This document shows, one piece after another, positions 12,241 to 23,428 of a DNA stretch of 64,000 nucleotides. The notes beneath the pieces are model-generated. The model saw nothing but the letters and a program-made list of their open reading frames with translations, made no database searches and was not told the DNA's origin. Position 1 is the first letter of the stretch; each line of letters begins with the position of its first letter. Where the stretch lies: positions 19,271,001-19,335,000 of the forward strand of contig CAMQGK010000634.1 in NCBI GenBank assembly GCA_947000775.1, read 5' to 3'. The DNA is from Pterois miles. Its lineage: Eukaryota; Chordata; Actinopteri; Perciformes; Scorpaenidae. Made by a program: the position numbers and the translations under genes.

Positions 12241-13970
12241 CTTTAGCCCCTTAGTCTCGGTCTAGTTTGTGTGATTCAGTCCTGCAGTGATGCCAATCAT
12301 ATTGTCATAAGAAGGTCACTTTACCAGCAGGGCATTTTATTTATATCCATGTAAATTGCATTGCTTATATGAAAAGATTAACCTTACTTGAGAAAAAAAA
12401 AAACAGGTAGAAGTCTCCAATCTCTAAAACAGCTGTGGTCAAAAACATGAAAGAGCACATGAGACACTGATCAAATGTAGGGGACATGAGGGACCTGAGT
12501 CTTTGATGCTTTTGTGCTTATTTTTTCCCTGCTACGACCATATGGGAGACTCTGACAACAGGGTGTTTATCAGACATAAAGAGACTTAAATCAGCTGAGA
12601 GGACTTTGTTTGTTCTTCCCGGTACTTCACTGTGTTTCTGTGTTTCCTCGCTGTTCACTCTCCTCTTTAATCCTTTTCTTTCTTTCCGCCATCACAGCCC
12701 GTGAAGGTCCTTTGTGAGCTCCCAGTGCTTGGGATCATTGTACTTACCACAACAAAGAGAAAACATCCCACATTTTTAAATCGCCTCTTGCCAGTTGGAC
12801 AGGTTTTCTTAAACAATTTTTTCAGCAGGGGGAAAGGAAGTCTGCTCTTCTGAATCTCGACAGCCAACAGCGTGGGTGAAGCGTGTGACCCAGTCTGATC
12901 TAATTAGATTTTCACAATGTTTTACCCAGTTGACACCTTCCTCAAGGCTCTCTGATGCGAGTCCTCTGTGTCTATTTACAGATCTTGAGTGCTGAGTGAG
13001 ATTCCAAAGATTACTTTTATCATCAGTGTGATTCTTGTGAGCTGTGGGGGATTTATGAATCATAACATTGACTTGTTTCATTTCCAAGTTCTTCCCTTGG
13101 ACATTATTTCTTGCTTGTCTTTCCTTCATGGGAATTAATGTATTATTTCTAAGTCAGTCAAGTGTTTAACACCGAGCCCTTTTCTAAGACCAAATAAACA
13201 CAAATATCACAAAAAAATTAAAAGGTGAAAAAAAAGAAAATGTATCATCTTGGTTTGGTTCTCTTCATCGCCAACAGGGAGAATATAACAGATAAGCAAT
13301 CGTAAAATACTATGTGGAAAAGTCGTGAAAGTGCAAATTTGAAATTAGCATTTCATTAAGTCAGCAGCAAAATAACAAAGGTGGCAATACACTGAGGTGC
13401 TGAGAACGATTTGGTCTGCAGAACCAGTGCAAGTATAAAAACCCACCAAGCAATCCGACACTAATAACAAATACGGTATATGGTAAAATAGCCACATTTA
13501 TATCAGAAATAACATCACTGAAACATCTGGAGGACAGTTTGGAAACGTATTAACACCTCCATCCAAAGTTCATCTACAACACCTAAGAAGATGTGGGTGT
13601 TGCAGCTACAAGTCAAAAATGAGTGATCAACAAAAATCCCCTAATCATCATTGCTACAGGGCAGTCCAAGGTATCCAAGCTTTGGCTCAGATTTTGCCAA
13701 ATATGGTGTAATATCGGTTTACCGTTCAGAATGAAATATCAGATCACAGCTCCGTGCCATTCTAATAGATAAGCATCATTTTCAGTGATCATTTCCAACT
13801 GGAATATACGATTTTTAAAACTCAACATACAACAATTAACAATAAAACAACAGTTCCAAATCAGCCAGTTGTTTGTAATAATAGCTTGTGTGTTCTACCA
13901 GCAATAAACATGCTAGCAGATTAGTGGTTAGTGGTACTGCTAACTTGGTAACCCTGGTAACACAGTTGTA
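12241..13970. other. Intergenic, nothing recognised
   Basis: No supported exon. AT-rich, with short A-runs near 12393 and 13213. Confidence 0.5.
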
Positions 13971-13971
13971 C

Positions 13972-14084
13972 TTCAATCAATCAATCAATTAATCAATCAA
14001 TCAATCAATCAAACAATCAGTTAGTCAGTCAGTCAGTCAGTCAGTCAGTCAGTCAGTCAGTCAGTCAATCAATCAATCAATCAA
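13972..14084. repeat. Compound tetranucleotide microsatellite (TCAA)n(TCAG)n(TCAA)n
   Basis: A central block of about 13 TCAG units is flanked on both sides by TCAA units. The run is interrupted at 13990 (ATTA) and 14013-14026. The sequence right after it ('ctgttatttgtattgcacc') resembles a retroposon 3' end, so the repeat may have grown from a tail. Confidence 0.9.
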
Positions 14085-14510
14085 CTGTTATTTGTATTGC
14101 ACCTGTCATAGTGCGGACAACAGAAAAGACAAAAAGATTTCAACAACTTAATAATTTGACAATTTAAGACTAATGCATGGGAGACAATAAAAGGATAAAA
14201 AATGAATAATATAGAATTAAAAGCTATAATATCAGTAATAGTAGTAAAATAGTTTGAAATTAAAAAATAAAAAGTAAGTAATTAATAAAATTAAAATTAC
14301 ATGGAATAAAATCATACCACTTGAATAGAATGAAATAAGTGATTAATAAAATAACAGTAAAACTTATGCAAAAGTATACCACTTAAATTCAGTAAAAGAA
14401 GGGATTAATAAAATAACAATAAAATAAAATAAAATTTCACAATTTAAATGTAATAAAGTAGTGTAAAAAATGTGTATAAATTATTCTTAGTCAAAGGCGT
14501 GGCTGATTAA
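14085..14510. repeat. A/T-rich retroposon-like 3' region
   Basis: After 'tatttgtattgcacctgtc' the DNA becomes a degenerate A-rich stretch with repeated 'taataaaat' and 'aataaaataaaat'. This fits a decayed retroposon end plus simple sequence. No coding potential. Confidence 0.4.
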
Positions 14511-15254
14511 GTAGGTTTTAAATTTATGTTTAAAGAGCTTAACACTTCCAACAGCCCTTTAAAGCCAGACTCAGTGGGTTAAAGAGGTATAGTTACTGAA
14601 AACTGAAACATGGCACTTGACCATAAAGCATAGCCTACCGGGGCTATAAGAGCATGACGTTTTCCTTTAAATGTTATTATTTGAATAGAACGAATAAAAC
14701 ATGTGAGTGCACTTCCACTCGACGACAAAGCAGCTCTTGGATAAAGTAGCTCTTCCTCTTTGACTGTTCTTCATCCTGTGTTTGCCAGCTGTGGAATTTT
14801 ACTGGAGAGTTTGCCTTGTGCTTGACTGCCCAGTCCTTATACATATGAGTGAATGGGCGATGGAAGGACTTCAGGTTTGCTTCTTTTCAGCGTCCACTCT
14901 TTTGTTGCATCATGTCTCTTTGTGTGGAGAAAACGTCTCCTAATTAAGCCTGATGCATAAAGACTGGAGAAACTCTTGACTGATTGCCGTTCACTGTACT
15001 ATTTCTTCTCACTGTGGCAAAGGCAGACTGGACACACAAAGTAAGGTTTTTACGTTCAGGGGATAAGATGTATTGGACATGGTGTTAAAAATACAACAAA
15101 AACGAGGGTAGTAAAAATAAGAAAAAAAAGACTGTCTCAAGTTGTTTCCATGAATGACCCCTAACTGGGAAAGGAAGAAGAAGAAGAAGGGACAAAGATC
15201 ATGTAGCCCATCAGGGAGCCCACATAACATGTCTCAGTGGTGGAGGAGGGGTTG
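14511..15254. other. Intergenic, nothing recognised
   Basis: No supported exon. A (GAA)5 run lies near 15175. Confidence 0.5.
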
Positions 15255-16010
15255 CATAGGTCCGAAAACACCAGTGGGGGAAGAAGTATTCAGATATTTT
15301 ACTTGAGTAAAAGTAACAATACCGCAATGTAAAAATACTCTAGGTAAAGGTCTTGCATTCAAAATTTTACTCAAATGATGACAAAAGTACAGTATCTGCA
15401 TCAAAATATAGTACAAAGTAAGTAAAAGTACTCATTATGCAGAATGACCCATGTCAGAATAATATGTTATTATATATTATTTTACTGGATAATGATTATT
15501 AATGCAGTTGTCACTTTAATAATGTTGCAGTTTGTAGCTTTTCTTACCTAAGTAACTAACCTATAGTAATACACCATACTTTATAAGTTTATATATATAT
15601 ATATATATATTTTATACAGACTTTATTGTCATTCAAGCTATACACACAGTATACATTCAAACGGAATTACAATGTGCTGGCTTACCATACAAGAAAAAAT
15701 GGAAAAAGTGGGGGTACACTAAGTGACAAATATTTGTAAAGTGACAGTGCTGCTAAAAAAATATATAAAATTTTGACCGTATAAAAATAAAAAATATACT
15801 ATAAGAAATAAACTATGTACTGTGAATATTGCAGTGTTGTATTAATAATTTAAATCTGCAAAGTACTAAAGTTATCAAGTAAACATAGTTGAGTAAAACA
15901 TCATTTGCCTCCAGAATGTAGTGCAATAGAAGTATAAAGCTGCATAAAATCAAATGCATATAGTACTTCAACACTGTACATAAGTACAGTACTTTCCTTG
16001 TATATTCAGT
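15255..16010. repeat. Dispersed 'ACTTGAGTAAAAGTA' repeat with nested retroposon tail
   Basis: The common fish string 'ttttacttgagtaaaagtaa' starts the element and 'tagtacttcaacactgtac' ends it. A related piece is at 51598-51665. In the middle, after (TA)n at 15588-15611, 'actttattgtcattcaagc' and about 150 bp that follow look like an inserted retroposon 3' end. Confidence 0.6.
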
Positions 16011-17394
16011 TATATTCAGAATCAGTTTATTTAAAGGTTCATGTGTGACTATCTGCCCTATTAGATGTAATAACTGAACTTACTTGGCCGATAAATTGTG
16101 AAGTCAGTGTCTGGTGTCCTTGATAAATTGAATGTGTTTTATTTAATCCTCAAGGTCTCACTGACTGGCTGCTGCTGCTGCTGCTGCTTTCAGGCTGAAG
16201 CTGCACCTGACAATCACCACTGCCCCCTACTGGGTCCACCTGTCTACAACTCTGTCTTCTACACCTTCAATACATTTACAGAGTTTCAGTCAGAGAATAG
16301 GAGGCAGACTAATGAGGGTGATGAAAATGCTGAAGTGACCTTGTGTAACTCTGAGTTTCTTTACAAGCCAGGCGTGGCTCACATAAAGGAGGGTTATATG
16401 GAGCAGCCAGATATCTGTTCTCACTTTCTCTCTTTTGTGAGAGAAAACACCACCGTGTGTTACACTTGAAGGTTGCCTCACACAACTTATGACCTTTTGG
16501 CAATCAAAGATATCCACCAGTGAATTCATATAAAAATGTCCTCTCAGTACTGATATTTTAATAAAATTTATAGTCTGAAATATGCTACAACCCCTTATGT
16601 AAAAGGTAAGCCAGTTTACATTTTGCTGAAGTAAGGATGTGAAGTTGTGAACTGACAGATTTCTCAGTGGAGTTTGGTGTGAATTGGTCACCCAAACTCA
16701 GAGGCAAAGAATGGCACGTATTGAGGTCACGCTGAGATAAGGATGACTGTGAGGAAATAAGTAGGAGACTTCGCAGCCCACAGTGACATGAGACGTAGAT
16801 GTCGACAAAATTCATTTACACTAAAGCACCATGGCAAATACAAATAAAAATAGTAATAAATAAATAAATAAATTTAAAGGCAGTTAAAACTATTATTGAT
16901 TTGGGTCAAACTGTCTGAAAATATAACTGTCTTAAAGCTGCTTTAGGTTGATGTTTATATTGACAGTGGATCAAATGGGGGTCGCTCATAGTGATAGACT
17001 CAGATAATTATTACCCGTTTCTGCAGTTCCTGTCAGCTCTACTGAGCTTTTTAACATCTTTCAGCTCATTGTTTTGGTTTCAACTTTGTGTGTTTTCAGC
17101 AAAAAATGCTTTGTAAACCCGCTGTATCATTTCCTGTTTAGCACCAAACAACAGATAGCATTGCTAGCATCTAGCTAGTGAACACAATGGAGCTTTTCAC
17201 AGATAAATTGCCAGGTATTTCCCAAAGGAGGTGGAGGAGACCAAAACACAGCTAAAAGGAGAGTGACTTACATTCGTCGACTCCATTGTTGCTAATAACT
17301 TTTATAAGGCCATGTCACTTTAAGAAGGTGATCTTATGTCAGTGTCGTGTTTACAGCCAGTGGGCAACATCTGGGTCTGAGGAGTGAAGCCTTG
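16011..17394. other. Intergenic, nothing recognised
   Basis: It contains a (CTG)6 run at about 16169-16187 and A/T simple sequence at 16845-16875. The 123-codon frame at 16098-16469 has no homology that I recognise and was rejected. Confidence 0.45.
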
Positions 17395-17960
17395 CTGAAG
17401 TGTCTTAAACTTGCATTATTTCTAATATCCAGCAGGGGGCGACTCCTCTGGCTGCTAAAAGAAGTCTGATTGTATAGAAGTCTATGAGAAAATGAGCCTA
17501 TTTCTCACTTGATTTATTACGTCAGTAAACATTGTAAACATGAGTTTATGGTCTCAATTGCTAGTTTCAAGTCTTCGTCAATACAGCATGATGTTCATTT
17601 AGTGAATTATGGTCCCATTTAGAGTCAAATAGAAGATAAAGTAGTGCATGCTTTAGGGCGTGGCTATCTTGTGATTGACAGGTTACTACCATGGCGTTGT
17701 CCAGTCTGGGAGTTGTATGTTTTTGTCTTACAACTTTAACCCTTTCACAATCTGTTTTCAGTTCATCATAACCTTTTTGGCTGCCTGAGAACATCGTGTT
17801 TAGAGTTCAATTGTACTTGCTGTAGCCTGTAAGTTCTGTTTGCAAAAAAATGCCAAAATCAAGGCTTCAAAACGGCAGTGCACAAACTAGTGTTTGACAT
17901 CACAGTGACTATGTCCACTATATTATTGAATATATATATGTATATTCAATAATCTATGTT
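17395..17960 (-). repeat. Dispersed repeat R1, copy C (reversed)
   Basis: On the minus strand it carries the R1 landmarks in the order seen in copy A: 'gtgaaagggttaaagttgt', then 'catgctgtattgacgaagac', then 'cttctatacaatcagacttc'. It ends near 17923-17952 in a perfect 12-bp inverted repeat (TTATTGAATATA, loop TATATG). The string 'ccagcagggggcgac' at about 17431 resembles a CTCF core. Confidence 0.7.
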
Positions 17961-20856
17961 TACAGCTTGTTGTGCTGCGCCCAAGTGGCCAACAAATCAA
18001 TTAATACAGGTTTGAATTTACAATAGTTAGTTCTTTTATTGACACAAAAAGATAAAACATTTGGGTCAAAACAATGTACACAACAAAGAAGAAATGTAAT
18101 ATACACAATAAACCCATTAGTAAAAATAAAAAAAAAATATTAAAAGGTAATATGATTATCACCACAAAATCAGTCTAAAAACACTTGCTGGTGCTCCAAT
18201 AACACAAGGCAAGTGCGTAACATAACATAAAATTCCTTTGTCATTGTCCACAAAGAGTGAGCTCAATTCAGTGGATTCATGTCCGTATTTTACATGGATG
18301 TCATGTGTACGAGGGCATACAAGTATGTGTTTTTTCATTTTGTATGCCAGTCTTAGAGCAACACACACATCGCTCAGGTGGTGTGCATACATATAATCAT
18401 ATATGCATACATATTGTAAGCTGGACATCAAACAGGATGCTTGTTCGTACTTCCTGCAAGCAAAGAAAAAAAAGGTGGAAGCTCCTTTAATACAAATGGT
18501 CACCTCATAAGTCACATGACCACATGTAGACAGCCTTTTAGTCAAAGCGACCGCAGTTGACTGGAAACCATCTGGTCTATGTGAGAATGCCGCTGCAGGC
18601 GTCATGGCAACATGCACAAGGAGGAAGTTAACAGCAGAGGCAACCGTGGTGGGAAACTAATGCAGGCAGCGCTGCACAAATCTGCACAGCGTGAAACGGC
18701 CGTGTCGCACATTAAAACATCCTTCAGAGCTTAAATGAATCACAGGTTACGTTTTGTTTTTATTGAAACATGATGCTTTCATCAAAAACAGATGGGGCGA
18801 AAATAATGCCAGGTCAGAGTTTTTGTTTGTAGTACAAGGCACTGAGCCTCCTGCTTTAATTGACTTCCTTGTTGGTAGCCACTGGGGGTGGCAAACGCAA
18901 CTCAACTGAAGGAAAAGAAAAATGCAAAGGGTACAAAATGTTTTCAAACACTTGAAGAGGACCACTCATGAGCTGAGGAGCTATTGTTTGCATTGTACTG
19001 CGGGCAATGCAACCTGCATGAAAATTTGACCAACTCTAAGGGCTGCTTGTCATACATAAAGTGTGTGTATGAGAAAGACAGATGCATGGGGATGTGTTTG
19101 TGTTTGTGTGTGTGTGTGTGTGTGGATTTACGGGCTGGCTGAGTGTGTGTGTGAGAGAGAGAGAGGATAGAAGCTGGCACTCGCTGAGGGCCAAGCGGAG
19201 GGAAAAAATGGGGATAAGAGCCTCTTCAAAGGGTAGCGAGTTTGTTGAAGAAGCCAGTGCCATTTAGCACGTACACCCAAATAAGAGCCGGAAGGGAAGT
19301 GAGCGAGAGGGGCTGGGAAACAGAACAGGTGGGGGGACTGATTGGATGGATGACGATTCATGTCACTTGTGAGAAAGCTTCATCCAACATTAGAGCCATA
19401 AAAACATGCACTGGATATCATTCTGAGCTCTACTCTCTGGTCAACAAAAACCTCTCATTTCCAGTTGTCTGCTTTGGCAAGCTTCTTTTCCTCTCACCTC
19501 ATCTTACACGCAGTGGGGGCCTTTAACCAAACTCATTCCCTTGAAAAAGGCTAATTGTGTTCAGTTGACTTCCTTGGATGCAACAGCCTTTACAAGTTAA
19601 TCGCCCAGGAAAGCCTCTTAGTGACAGCTATGCCTTAATTGCATACCAGACTGTGCCCATCAATTTAGATGGCAGCAAATCCACACATTCCATCAGCATG
19701 GGAATGAGACACTCTGTCGAAAACTTTTTGGCTTTCGCTGAGAGAAATCTGCACCTAAGAAAACACTCAGCAGAGAGAAGCATTAGAAAGCCATGCCACA
19801 GCAGTCAGATTCAGTGATTTTGATTGAAGAACCCAACTTCTCAGATCCCACGGTGTTGCTGTTATGACCCTCTTGGAGGTCTTTTTGTGTTTAGACTCTT
19901 GAGCAGAAGCTATCACCAGGAGGCCCTTTCACTCTTCACCAAAACATTAAAGGCAAAACAAGCTGACCAGTGTGACAATAAAAGGGGAATGCGGCTGGGT
20001 GGGTTGGATTTGTTTTTGTGCGATGTGACCGTGCCCACTCATCTTCGCTCCAGTCTCAGCTCTTCTGCTCGCTCCATGCTGCGTTTTAGCACTTTGTCCA
20101 AAGGAAGCGGGGGTGAAAACTCTAACCTTTTCCACACTGCAATAACTTCCCACCATGACATCGAACCAACATTGCTTCAGCGTCCCTCAGCGCTCGCTGT
20201 GAAAATGTCAGACGAGCTCTTTTCATCTGAGGGAAATCCTATCTGATTTACTCTCACCCCCCTCTTCCTCAGCTGAGGCGCCTGTTTGTACAGGGCCATG
20301 TTTCATTTGAATATCAAAGCCTGTGAGGAGGTGGCCAGACCCTTTAAATGCCATTTTTTGGGCTTCTCTCAAGGAATGTGACTGCTTAAGTGTCCTTGAC
20401 GAAGGGACCTGATCACTGAGACAATGCCTCCTTTGTGGTGGCGGGGTGACGGTAATCTCTATCTATCTACTCTCTGCTCCGTAGACGAGACGAACACAGA
20501 AGTCTATTTGCATCTCATTGTGTAGTTCTTTTAGGACCACAGTTTAGATGGCTTTTGAGAAATTGTTCACATTTTTTTGGGCCATGAAACCAAACAACCA
20601 TGATGGTGAACGTGTTTGGAAAATTGTTACGGCAACAACTTAATTGTGTGTTGCGTGTTGTGTGTCACGCTAAAGTTGTTCTCTACTTTGTCACAATTGT
20701 TGCAGGAATCTTCACTTTTGTAGATAACCATAACTGCCCTTATCCAAATTAATTTGACTAATATCTGAAAAAAAACAAACAAATCTAAAATGTCCACCAT
20801 GAAATAATTAGCTATAAATGATAAAATTGTGATGTATCATTAAAAACTGCATATCT
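17961..20856. other. Intergenic, no gene supported; mostly unrepetitive
   Basis: Nearly 3 kb with few recognisable repeats apart from a (GT)n run at about 19100-19124. 19.3-20.3 kb has several open frames of 77-140 codons on both strands but no domain I know. Low repeat content makes it a fair place to look for conserved noncoding DNA. Confidence 0.4.
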
Positions 20857-20975
20857 GGGGTGCTGTTGTAGCTCACTTGGCAGGCACCCCATGTATCAAG
20901 GCTGAGTCCTCGATGCAGCGGCCCTGGGTTCGAATCCGGCCCTTTGCTGCATGTCATCCCCTCTGTCTTCAAATA
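20857..20975 (+). mobile_element. tRNA-derived SINE head
   Basis: It starts 'ggggtgctgttgtagctcac', giving an A-box-like TAGCTCACTTGG, and has a consensus B box GGTTCGAATCC at 20927-20937. It continues 'ggccctttgctgcatgtcat', a string common in fish SINEs. The anticodon arm does not fold as in a working tRNA, so I call it a SINE rather than a tRNA gene. Confidence 0.75.
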
Positions 20976-20984
20976 CTGTCACTA

Positions 20985-21456
20985 ACTATGTTTACATTGA
21001 CACAAATAATTGGATTAAAGGCCCAATCAGATTAAAAATGCTTCACGTAAACACGTCAATCGGAAGATTCTGATCCGATACGGCCCAATCGGAAAGAAAT
21101 TTCATTCCGAATGAGAGAGACGGCTTATGCTGATCATTGTTCTGATCGGCGTCCATGTACACACTCATTCAGATAATGTCTTCCTGGTTGGGGTAAAATT
21201 ATCTTCACTGCGCATGTGTGCTACATCAGTGTGATGTACAGCTTCTTCTTCTTCTTCTACTCTTTCCAGGAAATTAGACAACTCTGCACATGCCCAAAGG
21301 ATTTCCTCTGATTAAACACTCAGCGTATGTATATGCACGTCATGATCGGATCATTTTATTTAGTGTTCATGTAAACAGTGGATTTGGAATTTTCAATCAA
21401 CCAAGGTTCAGATCAGACTGGAGAAATTTGGCGCATGTAGCATAGACATAGCTAAT
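20985..21456. repeat. MITE with 'CTATGTTTACATTGACA' type ends
   Basis: The left end 'taactatgtttacattgaca' and the right end, reverse-complemented ('ttagctatgtctatgctaca'), are imperfect inverted repeats. Inside, 'ctgatccgatacggcccaat' and 'tgatcggatcattttattta' echo one another. This matches a known type of non-autonomous fish element. No open frame of note. Confidence 0.6.
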
Positions 21457-21854
21457 GTCAATAAAATGAAAATACACTCCAAAAAAATAATAATTATAAT
21501 AAAAAAAACCCTGCATATCTACATGTGGGGACCATTTGCATCAATAAAACAAGGCATATTGTGTCCATTACTGCCACCCACCAACAAACTCTTATATGAT
21601 TGTGACACACAGCAGTAACTTTATTAGTTATGTTTATTCTAAAGTCGAAGCACTTACTGAAAGTCAACTTCAGACTTAATTATCTGGATTAATTAGGACT
21701 ATGTCTTGCGACACTGTTCATTTTCTGAAACCGTTTAAGATCAATTAGTTGAAATGTGAGCTATAAATACTGTCAAGTTGAGCCCAAATGCAATCTGAAT
21801 AAAATCACCCTCTGTTTAAAAGGTATATAAGTGGTATTAACATTCAGTAACATT

Positions 21855-21905
21855 GCAAATTTCCCCACTGTAGGACTAATAAAGAATTATCTCATCTTAT
21901 CTTAA
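21855..21905 (+). mobile_element. Retroposon 3' tail stub with (TTATC)n
   Basis: 'aaatttccccactgtaggac' and 'taataaag' are followed by 'atctcatcttatctta'. It is the same tail family as at 10516, 53855 and the SINE tails. Confidence 0.65.
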
Positions 21906-23340
21906 CATGATTCCAACTGAAATGTGTTTTTGTGTATAACTGTGAAACAGGTCTTAAGTATTTAGGTTGAATAGTTTTAAAATGCAAAAAGCTCACCCGT
22001 AAGGGGTCCCTAGTCCCAAAGATTTGAGAACCCCTGGTTTAAGCAACAAAACTGCAATTTCTGTAGGTTTAGCAAACAAAACCACTTTGTTAAATTTAGG
22101 GAAAAACATTGTATTTTGGTTTAAAACAACAACTACATCTCAAAAGTGAATGCAAAACTCAACACTGAACACAAAGATAACTACATGTTGGTTTCATATG
22201 GGATGCAAACCCTGGTATCCTGGCTGAAAGCCCTGTGTTACTTAGAATATTGCATGCGCATTGAAGCTCATGGCAAACTGCATGTTTTATATAAATATCT
22301 TCATAATTTTGTTTGGAAAAATGAGAGACGGAGGCTGTGCCTCATGATGACTATGCTTCAGTTTATACAGCTTGAATTTGCAGAGTAAGTTCAATAAAGG
22401 TATTTTACTGTATGGGACTTCTGTTAGCAGATCTATTATCGCAGACTGAATAGGCTTTCTTAGTGCTTTCTTTAGGTACACAGATAGATCCTGAAAAAAA
22501 GCAAACAAAAACTTGACTGGACAATGGCATAGTGTTCTCATGATAACACTTTCTATCACTATCTTCTCAGAGTCTCTTTATCTGGGCATGAAGAATCTGC
22601 CTATATCTTTTAGTTTCTGCAACAAAAGTGTGGCATGTCCCTACACTGCTCCTCCAGGTGCATCTCACACTTTAATCTGATGAACATGGTATGAATAGAG
22701 GTACGAGCAGCGTCTTGGTTGTGAACTCTGAGCATCTAAATGAAAGCAACACAAGGATGAAAGTAGGCTAGAAGCCACCGATACATGCTGCATTTCATCG
22801 AATAGACTGCAGGATTTATTTTCCCGTTGTGGCACGTTATATGTAAATCTTCCTTGCAGATAAATACATTCTATCTTTACACTGATTTCTCTCTGGGCGT
22901 TTAAAGGTCTGTGATCTGGATGTCCCTATCACCTTTTTCCAGGAGTTCTCCAAATACTTTTCATCATGTTATGTCTTTGATTGCTTTCTCCCCTTGTATT
23001 TGACTTTATTTGATATTGTGCAGCAGTTTAATTGTGGTTTATTGCAAAAGAATCTGATTTATGCTAGATCTTGGCTCACAATGTGTTGTCCATTAAGGCA
23101 AGGCTTTCGACAAAGCGTAAAAAAAAGCCTTGATATAATTATATTTATCTGTATTTGAAATGAAATAACCTTTTGACCATGCATTTTTTTTTTATTATCA
23201 AGCTAGTCCGTTAAACATAAACACATGTTATACATGCGGGGGAATTTAAGTCGATTTGTGTGCTTATAAAACCTATTATCTGCTGTAATTCGTCTTGTAT
23301 TTATGGTCTTCACCTCCATCGGTGTAGCATAAGAGCGGTA
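21906..23340. other. Upstream of mrps18a, no exon seen
   Basis: It contains a GGTTTAGCAAACA repeat piece at 22055-22140. Otherwise nothing was recognised up to the mrps18a promoter. Confidence 0.45.
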
Positions 23341-23360
23341 GTCGCCGTGAGTGGCGCTGT

Positions 23361-23428
23361 TTACAATCTCGCGAGATTTACCAGACAGGAAGCGACGAAG
23401 GCGAAGGTCAGGAGTTAAAGATGGCGGC
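23361..23428 (+). promoter_or_regulatory. mrps18a: mrps18a core promoter: TCTCGCGAGA, ETS-like and YY1-like motifs
   Basis: A 14-bp perfect palindrome AATCTCGCGAGATT lies at 23365-23378 and holds the TCTCGCGAGA element known from CpG-type housekeeping promoters. 'acaggaagcg' at about 23384 fits an ETS site. AAGATGGCGGC at 23418-23428 overlaps the start codon, as YY1 sites do in many ribosomal and mitochondrial genes. There is no TATA box. The motifs are seen directly; factor binding is inferred. Confidence 0.7.

Noticed and set aside
16098..16469. 123-codon frame with a Cys run
   Set aside because: The Cys run is a translated (CTG)n repeat and the rest has no family resemblance.
18159..18617. 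152-codon open frame on the minus strand
   Set aside because: No known family, Cys/His scatter with no motif, and a Phe run from an A-tract. The AATAAA-like strings near 18035 made me consider the 3' UTR of a minus-strand gene, but no coding exon upstream supports it.
19824..20246. 140-codon frame on the + strand in a repeat-poor region
   Set aside because: No domain recognised and no splice partners. Kept only as unrepetitive DNA that may be conserved.
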